Source of the DNA: Candidatus Corynebacterium faecigallinarum
GTDB lineage: Bacteria; Actinomycetota; Actinomycetes; Mycobacteriales; Mycobacteriaceae
Reading direction: 5' to 3'
Length of the DNA stretch: 64,000 nt
NCBI GenBank assembly: GCA_019120175.1
Contig: DWVP01000014.1
Span: forward strand, 124,001-188,000
Shown: piece by piece, positions 37,014 through 45,162 of the stretch
How the letters are laid out: every line of letters begins with the position of its first letter
Numbering within the stretch: the first letter of the stretch is position 1
Position numbers and translations under genes: made by a program
Notes under the pieces: generated by a model
Databases searched by the model: none
Told to the model about the DNA's origin: nothing
Seen by the model: only the letters and a program-made list of their open reading frames with translations

Positions 37014-37594
37014 TGGCCGTCAGCCAGGCCGACAACGAGATCATGTCCAAGCAGCTCGGACGCCAGATTCGCGGTGCCCTGGAGGTGTCCTACCGCACTC
37101 CAGACGGTCAGCCCGCCGTGGTGAAGACCGCCCCGAAGCTGCCGGACGGCACGCCGTTCCCCACGCTGTACTACCTCACCGACCCGCGGCTGACCGCCGA
37201 GGCGTCCCGCCTGGAGGTCGCCGGGGTCATGCGCACCATGCAGGCACGGCTGGCCACCGACGAAGACCTGGCCGCCGACTACAAGGCAGCCCACGAGCAC
37301 TACCTCGCCGAGCGCAACGCGATCGAGTCACTGGGTACCGACTTCTCTGGCGGCGGCATGCCCGACCGGGTGAAGTGCCTGCACGTGTTGATCGCCTACG
37401 CGCTGGCCGAGGGCCCGGACCGGGTACGGCTCGGCACCGAGGCAGTCGCCCTGGCCGCCGCGCACATGCCGAAGCTCTCCGGTACCGCCATCCCGGCGGA
37501 CTGGCCGACCCCGGAGCAGCTCGGGACCTCCATCGCCGAGGCCTTCGAGGACCACGGTGCGGTGGACGAGATGCTGTACGAGGAGGACCAGTGA
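37013..37594 (+). CDS. DUF501 family protein
   Basis: A conserved actinobacterial protein of about 193 residues and unknown biochemical role. Recognisable features are VVKTAPKLPDGTPFPTLYYL near 40-59, DPRLTAEASRLEVAGVMRTM, and the Cys/His-containing MPDRVKCLHVLIAYALAEGP. No membrane helix. GGGAG at 37000-37004 favours the ATG at 37013 over the GTG at 37010; either overlaps the FtsB-like stop. It sits between the FtsB-like gene and ppx, as in mycobacteria (Rv1025), and overlaps ppx by 4 bp (GTGA), so the three are made from one coupled transcript. Confidence 0.88.
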   Translation: MAVSQADNEIMSKQLGRQIRGALEVSYRTPDGQPAVVKTAPKLPDGTPFPTLYYLTDPRLTAEASRLEVAGVMRTMQARLATDEDLAADYKAAHEHYLAERNAIESLGTDFSGGGMPDRVKCLHVLIAYALAEGPDRVRLGTEAVALAAAHMPKLSGTAIPADWPTPEQLGTSIAEAFEDHGAVDEMLYEEDQ

Positions 37595-38604
37595 GTACCG
37601 CAACCTATGCGTCGATTGACTGCGGGACCAACTCGATCCGCCTGCTGATCACCGAGGTGGATGAGTCGGGAGCGACCCGGGAGATCAACCGCGACAACAT
37701 CATCGTCCGGCTCGGCCAGGGGGTCGATGCCACCGGCCGCTTCGCCGACGCCGCCCTGGAGCGGGTGGACGACGCCCTGGCGATCTACGCCGACCGGATG
37801 GTCCGCCACGGCGTCTCCGACGTGATGATGGGAGCGACCTCGGCGACCCGCGATGCAGCGAACCGGGAGGAGTTCTTCGCGATCACCGGTCGACACCTCG
37901 GCAGGGTCGCCCTGGGGGCCCAGGCCGAGGTTGTGACCGGTCAGCGCGAGGCAGAATTGTCCTTCGCCGGGGCCGTGGCCGACCTTGCTGACGCCACCGG
38001 CGAGGCCAGCGAGTCCGGTCCTGCCACCTCCGGGCAGACCTGTGTGATCGACCTGGGTGGCGGCTCCACCGAGTTCGTCGTCGGTACCACCGAGCCCGGG
38101 AAGTCCGGGATCCTCGACGGTCGGGTGTACTCGGCGGACATGGGGTGTGTGCGGCTCACCGAGCGCTACCTGCAGTCGGTGCCGCCGACGGACGCCGAGA
38201 TCGCCGAGGCCCGCAGCTATGTCGCGGAGCTGATGACCGTGGTCGACGAGAAGGTGGACCTGTCCTCGGTCGACCGCGTGGTCGGTGTCGCCGGAACGGT
38301 GACCACCGTCGCGGCGATCCAGCTGGGGCTGACCGACTACCGTCCCGAGGCGACCCACATGGCGCAGCTGGACCTGGGGGAGTTCCGCGACACCGCACTG
38401 GGGCTGCTCGGCGAGACGGTCGAGGAACGTCGGGCACATGCCCCGATGCACCCGGGTCGCGCCGATGTGATTGGCGGTGGGGCACTGGTGATCGACGCCT
38501 TCGCCACCCGGTTCCTGGCAGAGGGGCTGTCGTCGATCACCATCAGCGAGAAAGATATCCTTGACGGGATGCTCGCAGAGGTCATCGCCCGCAACCACGG
38601 GTGA
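37591..38604 (+). CDS. ppx: Ppx/GppA family exopolyphosphatase
   Basis: Hydrolyses polyphosphate and/or pppGpp. The 337-residue actin/HSP70-fold protein has IDCGTNSIRLLITEVD (about 7-22, phosphate 1 loop), GATSATRDAANREEF (about 79-93), VIDLGGGSTEFVVGT (about 152-166) and GVAGTVTTVAAIQLG (about 231-245). It has only the two N-terminal domains, like the short actinobacterial Ppx proteins, some of which prefer short-chain polyphosphate. The start is the GTG at 37591, overlapping DUF501. With ppk2 and the VTC-domain gene it is one of three phosphate-polymer genes in the window. Confidence 0.93.
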   Translation: MSTATYASIDCGTNSIRLLITEVDESGATREINRDNIIVRLGQGVDATGRFADAALERVDDALAIYADRMVRHGVSDVMMGATSATRDAANREEFFAITGRHLGRVALGAQAEVVTGQREAELSFAGAVADLADATGEASESGPATSGQTCVIDLGGGSTEFVVGTTEPGKSGILDGRVYSADMGCVRLTERYLQSVPPTDAEIAEARSYVAELMTVVDEKVDLSSVDRVVGVAGTVTTVAAIQLGLTDYRPEATHMAQLDLGEFRDTALGLLGETVEERRAHAPMHPGRADVIGGGALVIDAFATRFLAEGLSSITISEKDILDGMLAEVIARNHG

Positions 38605-38641
38605 CGACCGAAGCTGACGGTCACGGCGCGACCGCGGCATC

Positions 38642-38718
38642 GCCCCTATAGCCCAATTGGCAGAGGCAGCGGACTTAAAATCCGCGCAGTGTCGGTTCGA
38701 GTCCGACTGGGGGCACCA
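38642..38718 (+). tRNA. tRNA-Leu (anticodon TAA), class-I-like short variable arm
   Basis: Acceptor GCCCCTA/TGGGGGC, anticodon stem GCGGA/TCCGC with loop CTTAAAA giving TAA (leucine UUA), T-arm GTCGG-TTCGAGT-CCGAC, discriminator A and encoded CCA. The variable region is only GCAGT. Leucine tRNAs normally have a long variable arm, so the shape is atypical; the D-stem (GCC/GGC) is also short. Only the anticodon and A73 support the leucine identity. Confidence 0.85.
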
Positions 38719-38776
38719 TGATGACCGGGGGGGGTGAAGTTTCCACCACGTACATGCAGGCCTAAGGTGGACCTTC

Positions 38777-39535
38777 GTGCTTACCATCACGATCATCCTG
38801 CTGGCGGCCGTCTTCATCGGGGCGGTCCTCCAGCGCATTACCGGAATGGGCCTCGGCCTCGTCGCCGGACCGGTCCTGTCCGTCGTCCTCGGGCCCGCCG
38901 CCGGCGTCACCGTGGTCAACGGCCTGTCCGTGGTCAACGCCGCGAACAACGCCTGGTCCGTGCGTGACCGTACCGACTGGCGACGGTTCTTCTTCCTCAC
39001 CGGCGGCTTGCTCATCGGCTCATTGCCGGCGGTCTTCGTGGTCATGGCGATCGACGGTCCATGGCTGATGGTCACCCTCGGCGCGCTGGTGCTGCTGGCG
39101 CTGAGCGCGACGATGATCAAGACCGACCGCATGCAGCTCAGCGAGAACGCCCGGGTACCGATGGTCATTGCCGGTGCAGCCGGCGGCTTCATGAGCACCG
39201 TCGTCGGTATCGCCGCCCCGGCCTTCACTGTCTACGCCCGGATCACCGGATGGGACTACCGGGACTTCGTCGCGACCCTGCACCCGGTGATCCTGGTGGC
39301 GAACACCCTGTCCTTCCTGCTGAAGATAATCCTCATCGGCAACCTGGACATGGGTGGGCTGCCCGGGTGGATCTGGATCGTGGCCCTCGCCGCGATCTTT
39401 ATCGGTGCTTACTTCGGGGACAAGCTCAACGGGAGGATGTCCAGTGACGGCATGCGTAAGCTCGCCACCCTCCTGGCCTTCGCCGGTGCGGTGACCCTGC
39501 TGGTCAACGGCACCACCGAGTTGCTGCAGGGATAA
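38777..39535 (+). CDS. TauE/SafE-family membrane transporter (sulfite exporter-like)
   Basis: A 252-residue polytopic protein with seven or eight hydrophobic helices. MLTITIILLAAVFIGAVLQR starts the first helix, and GMGLGLVAGPVLSVVLGPAA follows, the family hallmark. GGFMSTVVGIAAPAFTVYAR is the second repeat half. TauE/SafE proteins export sulfite, sulfoacetate or related anions; the substrate here is unknown. The GTG at 38777 is preceded by TAAGGT (38763-38768), 8 nt away, so transcription is probably leaderless. It follows tRNA-Leu by 58 bp and ends 7 bp before the next gene, likely a two-gene unit. Confidence 0.88.
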   Translation: MLTITIILLAAVFIGAVLQRITGMGLGLVAGPVLSVVLGPAAGVTVVNGLSVVNAANNAWSVRDRTDWRRFFFLTGGLLIGSLPAVFVVMAIDGPWLMVTLGALVLLALSATMIKTDRMQLSENARVPMVIAGAAGGFMSTVVGIAAPAFTVYARITGWDYRDFVATLHPVILVANTLSFLLKIILIGNLDMGGLPGWIWIVALAAIFIGAYFGDKLNGRMSSDGMRKLATLLAFAGAVTLLVNGTTELLQG

Positions 39536-39542
39536 TCGAGGG

Positions 39543-40199
39543 ATGACCCCAGCGACTACCTGGCCACGCACCGTCGCCGCGGTGGGCATCATTGTCACCC
39601 TGGTGCTGCAACTCGCCGACACGATCGGTGTCGCGCAGGACGCCGGGCTGGATGGGACGGCGGTGACCACCGCCGTGATCAACTGGTTCAGTTTCTTCAC
39701 CACCCTGTCGGCGGTGATGGCGGTCATCGCTCTGCTCGTCCGGTCGGGGACGATACGGATCAGTGCGGCGGCCTACACGCTGGTCGCCGGCGTCGGCTAC
39801 TTCACTCTGCTCGGTGGACTCACTGATCCGGTGGGCAGTGTCGCTTGGTGGACGAACCTGGTGCTGCACGCCGTGGTTCCGGCGGTGATGCTGGTGGACC
39901 TGTGGGAGTCGCGGCATGGGGCACACATCGCCTCCCGAGGCAGGATCGTCGCGTCGGCGCTGGTTCTCCCGGCGGTATGGGCGGTGTACACCCAGGTGCG
40001 TGGCCCGCTGGTGGACGCGCCGTTCTCGGACGAACCGTGGTGGTTCCCGTACGGTGTCATCGACCCCCACCGGGTTGCCGAGGGTTATGTCGGCGTGATC
40101 GGAATGTACCTGATTGTCGGGTGTGCACTGGTCATCCTGGTCGTCCTGCTGAGGTCCGTGGTTGTGTACCGTTCGCGAGGCGCAGCAGAAGCTGGTTGA
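39543..40199 (+). CDS. Pr6Pr family membrane protein
   Basis: A 218-residue protein with six hydrophobic helices, recognisable as the FAR-17a/AIG1-like Pr6Pr group by NWFSFFTTLSAVMAVIALLV (about 45-64), NLVLHAVVPAVMLVDLW (about 106-122) and WWFPYGVIDPHRVAEGYVGV (about 166-185). Function unknown; eukaryotic relatives are serine hydrolases of fatty-acid esters of hydroxy fatty acids. It starts 7 bp after the TauE-like gene on the same strand. No signal peptide. Confidence 0.8.
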   Translation: MTPATTWPRTVAAVGIIVTLVLQLADTIGVAQDAGLDGTAVTTAVINWFSFFTTLSAVMAVIALLVRSGTIRISAAAYTLVAGVGYFTLLGGLTDPVGSVAWWTNLVLHAVVPAVMLVDLWESRHGAHIASRGRIVASALVLPAVWAVYTQVRGPLVDAPFSDEPWWFPYGVIDPHRVAEGYVGVIGMYLIVGCALVILVVLLRSVVVYRSRGAAEAG

Positions 40200-40286
40200 G
40201 TGGCGTGGTTCCGTGCCGCCGGAACCGTCGCCGAAGCCCATGAACTGGTCGGTGTCGTGCGGGACCGGCTTCCGGTGTGGGGCTGA
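40200..40286 (+). CDS. 28-codon micro-ORF or gene remnant
   Basis: A GTG immediately after the Pr6Pr stop (TGAGTG) opens a frame reading AWFRAAGTVAEAHELVGVVR, ending DRLPVWG at 40286. The amphipathic pattern resembles the C-terminus of a larger enzyme rather than random sequence, so it may be a leftover fragment. I do not recognise the family. The following 28 bp contain a CCTAGC/GCTAGG dyad next to a G-run, and no gene. Confidence 0.25.
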   Translation: MAWFRAAGTVAEAHELVGVVRDRLPVWG

Positions 40287-40314
40287 ACGGACCTAGCCGG
40301 AGCTAGGGGGGGGA

Positions 40315-41943
40315 CTATTCATCGTCGCCTTTTCCGGTCTGGGTTTCGCGACGGCCCGGACCACCACCCATTCCGGAGCTGGGCTGGGGTGCCTCCGCCA
40401 CGATCGAGGTGATTGTCGAGCGCAGGGACTCTGACAGAGTGGTCGCACCCTCGTCGCCGATGGACTCGGCGCGTTCGGTGAGCTCCCCGAGAGTCGACTC
40501 CGCGTAGCCGCTGGCGATGAGCTGGTCGTACAGCTCGGAGTAGGCCTCCTCGTACATCGCGTAGAACTCCTCGTTGTCGAGGAAGCGCTCCTTGAGGACA
40601 CCGCTGCCGCTGCCGCTGCCGCGGCTGCCTCCGTCTCCACCGGGGTCACCTTCCTCGTCGCCGTCTCCACCGGGGTCACCTTCGGGAATCTCGCCTTGGG
40701 GCATCTCGCCCTGAGACATGGCGCCTTCGGGCATTTCACCTACCGGCATGGCGCCTTCGGCTGTTTCGCCTTCAGCGGTTTCGCCTTCGGTCGCCTCGCC
40801 CTCGGTCGTGTCGCCCATACCGGGCCCCATGCCGACTCCCATGCCACCGCCCATTCCGGACAGGGCCATGTTCAGGTCCCAGGACAGCACCGTGAACTGC
40901 TCCTCCTCCGTGTCGTACCAGAGGTAGTAGTTGTTGCCTGGGCCGTCCATCGCATCGTTGTTGGAGATGAGCTCCTGGGTCGCCAGGTACTTGGCGAAGG
41001 ACTCCGTGTCGAGATAGTCCTCGAGCTGCTCGGCGAACTCCTCGTCGGAGGAGTTGTTGACGACGTCGAGGAAGGTCATCACCGGCTGCAGGTCATAGGC
41101 GCCTTCGCCGTTGATCTGGTTGAAGGCCTCCTCGTAGTCCGTCGGGTCGTCGCCGAGGTAGTCGAGCGAACCGCTGGCGCGGCCCTTGTAGAGCACGCCG
41201 TCGCCCAGGTCATCGGCCCACAGTGCATCCGGGGAGTCCAGCACCAGGCGGGAAGCGGAATCCTCACCGTTGACTGTGACAGTGGAGAAGCTGAACTGCT
41301 GGGTATCCTGTCCGCTCTCCTCGGTCAGCGACAGTGCGAGAGCCTCGTTGAGGGCGACATCCGAACCACTTGCCGCAGGACGCAGGGCGATCTCGGTGCG
41401 TCCCTCGAAGGCGCGCCCTTCCTCGAACTCATCGAAACTGATGAGCCAGGGGAGTTCTTCTGGCGCGCTCTCGTCGAGCTGGGTCATGCCGCCGCCTCCG
41501 CCACCGCCGGGCCCACCGGGGCCACCGCCTTCGCCGTCCGGTCCCTGACCGTCCGACCGCAGGGTCATCAGGGTCGAGTTGCCCTTCAGCCGGAGACCGA
41601 CGTTCTCGATCAACGTCCCGTCGATCGTGATGTCTGCCCGGATGAACTCCTTCCTACCGTCATCCTGGAAAGTCTTGATCATCTCCTCGTACTCGTCCTG
41701 GTTGAAGCTGATGTCGATCGTGTGCTCGCTGTCGTCGAACAGGTCGGTGTCACCCTCGATGTTGTTGGTGATCACCGTCTCCGACACCAGGTCCGAGGTG
41801 ATGTGCGGGCGCACCATGCTAGCCCCGAAGACCAGCGCCGTAGCCAGCGCCACTGTGACGATCACTGCAAGCAGTTTCCAGTGGTGGCGCAGGCGCACCG
41901 GCAGCCGGTGGTGGAGCGGTGTGCGGGAATTGGGGGAGGTCAT
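40315..41943 (-). CDS. CotH kinase-like family protein, membrane anchored
   Basis: A protein-kinase-like fold of 542 residues: one membrane helix near residues 23-42 (LLAVIVTVALATALVFGASM), then an extracytoplasmic CotH domain. LISNNDAMDGPGNNYYLWYD and FTVLSWDLNMALSG contain the Asn/Asp residues matching the catalytic and metal-binding sites of CotH kinases. A Gly/Met-rich loop and degenerate pentapeptide repeats (EGETAEGAM type, about 375-420) are inserted after it. Bacillus CotH phosphorylates spore-coat proteins; no spore context exists here. It is the last gene of a three-gene minus-strand set with DUF4956 and a VTC-domain protein, and its ATG is 1 bp from the DUF4956 stop. Substrate unknown. 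Confidence 0.85.
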   Translation of the reverse strand: MTSPNSRTPLHHRLPVRLRHHWKLLAVIVTVALATALVFGASMVRPHITSDLVSETVITNNIEGDTDLFDDSEHTIDISFNQDEYEEMIKTFQDDGRKEFIRADITIDGTLIENVGLRLKGNSTLMTLRSDGQGPDGEGGGPGGPGGGGGGGMTQLDESAPEELPWLISFDEFEEGRAFEGRTEIALRPAASGSDVALNEALALSLTEESGQDTQQFSFSTVTVNGEDSASRLVLDSPDALWADDLGDGVLYKGRASGSLDYLGDDPTDYEEAFNQINGEGAYDLQPVMTFLDVVNNSSDEEFAEQLEDYLDTESFAKYLATQELISNNDAMDGPGNNYYLWYDTEEEQFTVLSWDLNMALSGMGGGMGVGMGPGMGDTTEGEATEGETAEGETAEGAMPVGEMPEGAMSQGEMPQGEIPEGDPGGDGDEEGDPGGDGGSRGSGSGSGVLKERFLDNEEFYAMYEEAYSELYDQLIASGYAESTLGELTERAESIGDEGATTLSESLRSTITSIVAEAPQPSSGMGGGPGRRETQTGKGDDE

Positions 41944-41944
41944 G

Positions 41945-42631
41945 TCACATGTCCGTCTGGTCGTAGCCGGTGAGGACGGTCGCCTTCTGTCCCGCATTCA
42001 CCGTGCGCAGGTCGTTGACGAGATCGGCCGAGGTCGAGCCCTTCTTCAGGCGGGCGGTGTAGCTGTACTCGGTCAGCGAGCCGCCACGGACGCTCTCGGT
42101 GCTGATCAGCTCGTACTCGGTGGTGTGGCGGATCAGGATGTCGTCGATGTAGTCGCTGTAGTCCTCGCCGTCGGCCGGGACCTGTAGCTTGACCACCTGG
42201 CGTTGGACGTCCAGAGCGAACCAGTTGAACCGGTGCATCACCAGGATAACCGCGCATATCACGAGGGTCGCGATGATCGCCAGGGAGTAGAAGCGGGTAC
42301 CGCAGGCCATGCCGATACCCATGACCAGGAAGATGAAGCCGACGTCGCGGGTCTCCTTGATGGCGTTGCGGAAGCGCACCACCGACAACGCGCCCACGAG
42401 GGCGAATGCACGGGCGATGTTGGATCCGACGATGAGCATGATCAGGGAGATCAGCATGCCGAGCATGACCAGGGTCTGGACGTACCCCTGGCTGTAACTG
42501 ATGTTCTTGTGGGTCGAACGGTAGACCCAGGCGACGACGACGCTGGTGACGAAGGACAGTCCGAGCGACAGCAGGACGTCGGCGACGCTGAAAGTTCCGG
42601 AAAGGTCGGTGAGACCGAAATCGAGGTCCAT
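41945..42631 (-). CDS. DUF4956 membrane protein
   Basis: A 228-residue protein: four hydrophobic helices in the first 135 residues, containing the strongly conserved GALSVVRFRNAIKETRDVGF (about 81-100, cytoplasmic loop), followed by a soluble C-terminal alpha/beta domain (about 136-228). No function is established for the family. AGGAG 9 nt before the ATG at 42631 fixes the start; the open frame extends to 42697 but without a ribosome-binding site. Its neighbours, a VTC-type protein upstream and CotH downstream, recur together in many bacteria as far as I remember, which suggests a complex at the membrane. Confidence 0.85.
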   Translation of the reverse strand: MDLDFGLTDLSGTFSVADVLLSLGLSFVTSVVVAWVYRSTHKNISYSQGYVQTLVMLGMLISLIMLIVGSNIARAFALVGALSVVRFRNAIKETRDVGFIFLVMGIGMACGTRFYSLAIIATLVICAVILVMHRFNWFALDVQRQVVKLQVPADGEDYSDYIDDILIRHTTEYELISTESVRGGSLTEYSYTARLKKGSTSADLVNDLRTVNAGQKATVLTGYDQTDM

Positions 42632-42736
42632 GGGGAGGTCTCCTGTGGGAGTGGGTTGTTGATGGTTGGGGATGGTGCGCCGGTGGATACCGGTCACTAC
42701 CGGGTGTCAGTGGCCGCTTCCGATCGTCAGAAGTGT

Positions 42737-43543
42737 TTACGGCCGGACGAACTGGTCCTGCGGTGCGTGAAAGACCGACCGAGGAGCCAGACCGTGGGCT
42801 TCGATGCTCTGGCAGTACTTCGAGATCCGCTGGACCTGAAGGTCGTTGCGGGCCGCCATGTCGGTGACCCAGTAGGGGGCACGCTCATTGACCTTGACTT
42901 CCATCACGGCGAGGTCGGGGCGGATGATGTAGCGGTTTTCGGTCTCGGCACGCAGGTCGAAGTCACGGTCGCGTCCCCGGACTCGGTGGTCGAGGGTGAC
43001 GCGCAGACCGAGGTCGGCGTCCACGCCCACGTAGGGCTCCCGGCGGTAGCCGGTCATCGCGGTCGGCTGGAGATCCAGGCGGATCACGAGGTCGAGGACC
43101 TCGTCGATGAAGGCCTGGTCCGCACCGGGGTGGACGACGCGCTCCCGTCGGTCACACAGGTCGAGGGCTTTGGCATAGGGCAGCATCACCCGCCGCTTCT
43201 GGGTGACCCGGTTGACCCGCTGCTTGATCTCGACGGAGACCGGGGTGTCAGCGGTGGTGGCTTCTCCGGTGTCGCCGTAGCGGCGAATCCGGAGCTTGCG
43301 GCGGAACTTCAGACCCTCGATCTTCTCGTAGTAGAACCGCAGCTTGTCGGTGTCGTAGTAGACACTCCACACACCGTAACCACGGGGTCCGGCGTGAGGG
43401 TCGCGCTGCATCCGCTGCGTCAGTTCCTGTCGCACCGGCTCGATCTGATCGGTGGGGACGAGGTATTTCAACTCATACCGGTTGAACGCGTGCATCGAGC
43501 TGGGCTCGCGTAGCCGGTGGCTGAGATCGTTCGAATGAGTCAT
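42737..43543 (-). CDS. VTC-domain polyphosphate polymerase-like protein
   Basis: A triphosphate-tunnel fold protein of 268 residues. The hallmark basic and acidic residues are visible: FNRYELKYLVP (ExK), VYYDTDKLRFYYEKIEG, LKFRRKLRIRRYG (basic cluster), SVEIKQRVNRVTQKRRV, LAVMEVKVNERAP and the terminal ISKYCQS. Yeast Vtc4 makes polyphosphate from ATP with this fold. Bacterial members next to DUF4956/CotH are uncharacterised and could instead sense or bind polyphosphate or inositol phosphates. The start may be ATG 43543 (chosen), 43585 or 43495; a CACAAT box precedes 43543. A 24-bp palindrome lies about 64 nt upstream. Confidence 0.82.
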   Translation of the reverse strand: MTHSNDLSHRLREPSSMHAFNRYELKYLVPTDQIEPVRQELTQRMQRDPHAGPRGYGVWSVYYDTDKLRFYYEKIEGLKFRRKLRIRRYGDTGEATTADTPVSVEIKQRVNRVTQKRRVMLPYAKALDLCDRRERVVHPGADQAFIDEVLDLVIRLDLQPTAMTGYRREPYVGVDADLGLRVTLDHRVRGRDRDFDLRAETENRYIIRPDLAVMEVKVNERAPYWVTDMAARNDLQVQRISKYCQSIEAHGLAPRSVFHAPQDQFVRP

Positions 43544-43606
43544 GAGATCATTGTGGTTCCCTATTATCTCGACCGAATCGGGCAAACGCGGTATTTCATG
43601 GAGTTG

Positions 43607-43630
43607 GACGTACTGCGTTCGCAGTACGTC
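43607..43630. promoter_or_regulatory. 24-bp perfect palindrome upstream of the VTC/DUF4956/CotH operon
   Basis: GACGTACTGCG (43607-43617) and CGCAGTACGTC (43620-43630) flank TT as perfect 11-bp arms. It is 64 nt upstream of the chosen VTC start and over 250 nt from the divergent MFS gene. It is the longest perfect dyad without a T-run that I found, and a likely operator for an unidentified regulator. Confidence 0.65.
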
Positions 43631-43762
43631 GTCCTGTCATGGGTGTCCTGGGCGGCACGGTGGACCACACTATTCGGACGCCTGTGTCGAGAATCACGGG
43701 CGACCAGCGGAAATTGACGTGTCCCTCCACTTGCATCTGGTGCCATCGAGGTCAAGAATGGA

Positions 43763-43823
43763 GCACCTGCTGAACCGATACAGGTGCCCCGGACATGACT
43801 TTTCACCTCCGGGGCCTTTGTTA
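43763..43823 (+). promoter_or_regulatory. attenuator-like leader: overlapping hairpins plus terminator upstream of the MFS gene
   Basis: Hairpin A GCACCTG (43763-43769)/CAGGTGC (43781-43787) shares two bases with hairpin B GCCCCGG (43786-43792)/CCGGGGC (43809-43815), which is followed by CTTTGTTATT, a terminator-like end. AGGTG (43782-43786) can alternatively pair with CACCT (43804-43808). A short frame MEHLLNRYRCPGHDFSPPG from an ATG at 43759 runs through all segments, compatible with ribosome-controlled attenuation. Hairpin B alone could simply be a terminator. Confidence 0.55.
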
Positions 43824-43904
43824 TTGACTGCCGTTTCAGCCCGCGACTGAGATCCGCACCTGACGTGACGACTCCGTGATGACACCATGAGGAGGCATGA
43901 CACC

Positions 43905-45152
43905 GTGACACGCAACGAGAACGCAGCCGTACTGACCCGCCTGGCTCACCCCCAGAAGATGTCCCGTAAACCGGTGCCGCGGCAGACCGAAATGGGACGC
44001 CGCCGTCGCCCGATCGCCATGCTCGCCCTGGCGCTCGGCGGGTTCGGCATCGGCACCACCGAGTTCGTCTCCATGGGTCTGCTGAACCTCATTGCCGACG
44101 ACTTCGGTATCACCGAGGCCCAGGCCGGAACCATCGTCACCGCCTACGCCTTCGGCGTGGTCGTCGGTGCCCCGCTGATCACCACGCTGACCGGGAGGGT
44201 GCCGCGGCGTCGGCTGATCATCATCCTCATGGCGGCCTTCGTCCTCGGTAACCTGCTCACCGTCTTCACCTCGAACTACGGGCTGCTGCTCCTGTCCCGC
44301 TTCATCGCGGGCTTCCCGCACGGGGCCTATTTCGCCATCGCCAACCTCATTGCCGCATCCATGGCGGAACCCGGGAAGCGGGGACAGGCCGTGGCCCGGA
44401 TCTCGCTGGGTCTGGCGACCGCAACGGTAATCGGCGTGCCCGTCGCCCAGTGGCTCGGCCAGACCCTGGGCTGGAACGCGGCCTACGGACTCGTCGTGGT
44501 CATCGGGTTGCTGTGCCTCGCCGGTCTGTGGCACTCGGTGCCCCACATGACGCTGATGCCGGCCACCCGGCCCAGCACCGAGATGGGCGCCCTGATCAAT
44601 CCGCAGGTCGTGCTGACACTTCTGGCCGGTTCCATCGGCTTCGGCGGCATGTTCTGCGTCTACACCTACATCTCCTGGACCATGACCGAGCGAGCCAACT
44701 TCCCTGCGGAGTACATGTGGTTCGTGCTGATGGTCTACGGCATCGGCATGGTCATCGGTAATGCCATCGGCGGACGCCTGGCGGACATCAACGAAGACAG
44801 GTCGGTCATCGCCGCCTTCGTGATGATGGTCGTCATGCTGGTCACGTTCTTCGCGACCAGCACCGTGGCGTGGATGGCGATCCTGTCCTTCGGGTTGCTG
44901 TCGGTGGGCGGCGGTATTCTCGTGGTGAACATGCAGGCCCGACTCATGGATGTCGCCGGTGACGCGCAGAACCTGGCCTCGGCGATGAACCAGGCGGCGT
45001 TCAATATCGCCAACGGTGCCGGCGCTGCCGTCGGTGGCCTGGTGATCAGCGCCGGAATGAACTACTCCTACCCGGCACTGGCGGGCGCGGGTCTGGCGAT
45101 CGCTGGTCTGATCTTCTTCATTCCGGCCGTTCTGCTGCGCCGCCGCAGCTAA
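43905..45152 (+). CDS. MFS transporter, drug:H+ antiporter-1 (AraJ/YdhP-like) family
   Basis: A 12-helix exporter of 415 residues. GGFGIGTTEFVSMGLLNLIA (first helix), VTAYAFGVVVGAPLITTLTG with the RVPRRRL loop (motif A region), and PHGAYFAIANLIAASMAEPG are characteristic of the DHA1 AraJ/YdhP group (sugar or drug efflux). AGGAGG at 43890-43895 is best spaced for the GTG at 43905, though an in-frame ATG at 43887 exists. The 40-residue hydrophilic N-terminus is unusually long. It is preceded by overlapping hairpins that may regulate it. Substrate unknown. Confidence 0.88.
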   Translation: MTRNENAAVLTRLAHPQKMSRKPVPRQTEMGRRRRPIAMLALALGGFGIGTTEFVSMGLLNLIADDFGITEAQAGTIVTAYAFGVVVGAPLITTLTGRVPRRRLIIILMAAFVLGNLLTVFTSNYGLLLLSRFIAGFPHGAYFAIANLIAASMAEPGKRGQAVARISLGLATATVIGVPVAQWLGQTLGWNAAYGLVVVIGLLCLAGLWHSVPHMTLMPATRPSTEMGALINPQVVLTLLAGSIGFGGMFCVYTYISWTMTERANFPAEYMWFVLMVYGIGMVIGNAIGGRLADINEDRSVIAAFVMMVVMLVTFFATSTVAWMAILSFGLLSVGGGILVVNMQARLMDVAGDAQNLASAMNQAAFNIANGAGAAVGGLVISAGMNYSYPALAGAGLAIAGLIFFIPAVLLRRRS

Positions 45153-45162
45153 TGTTTCTCAT

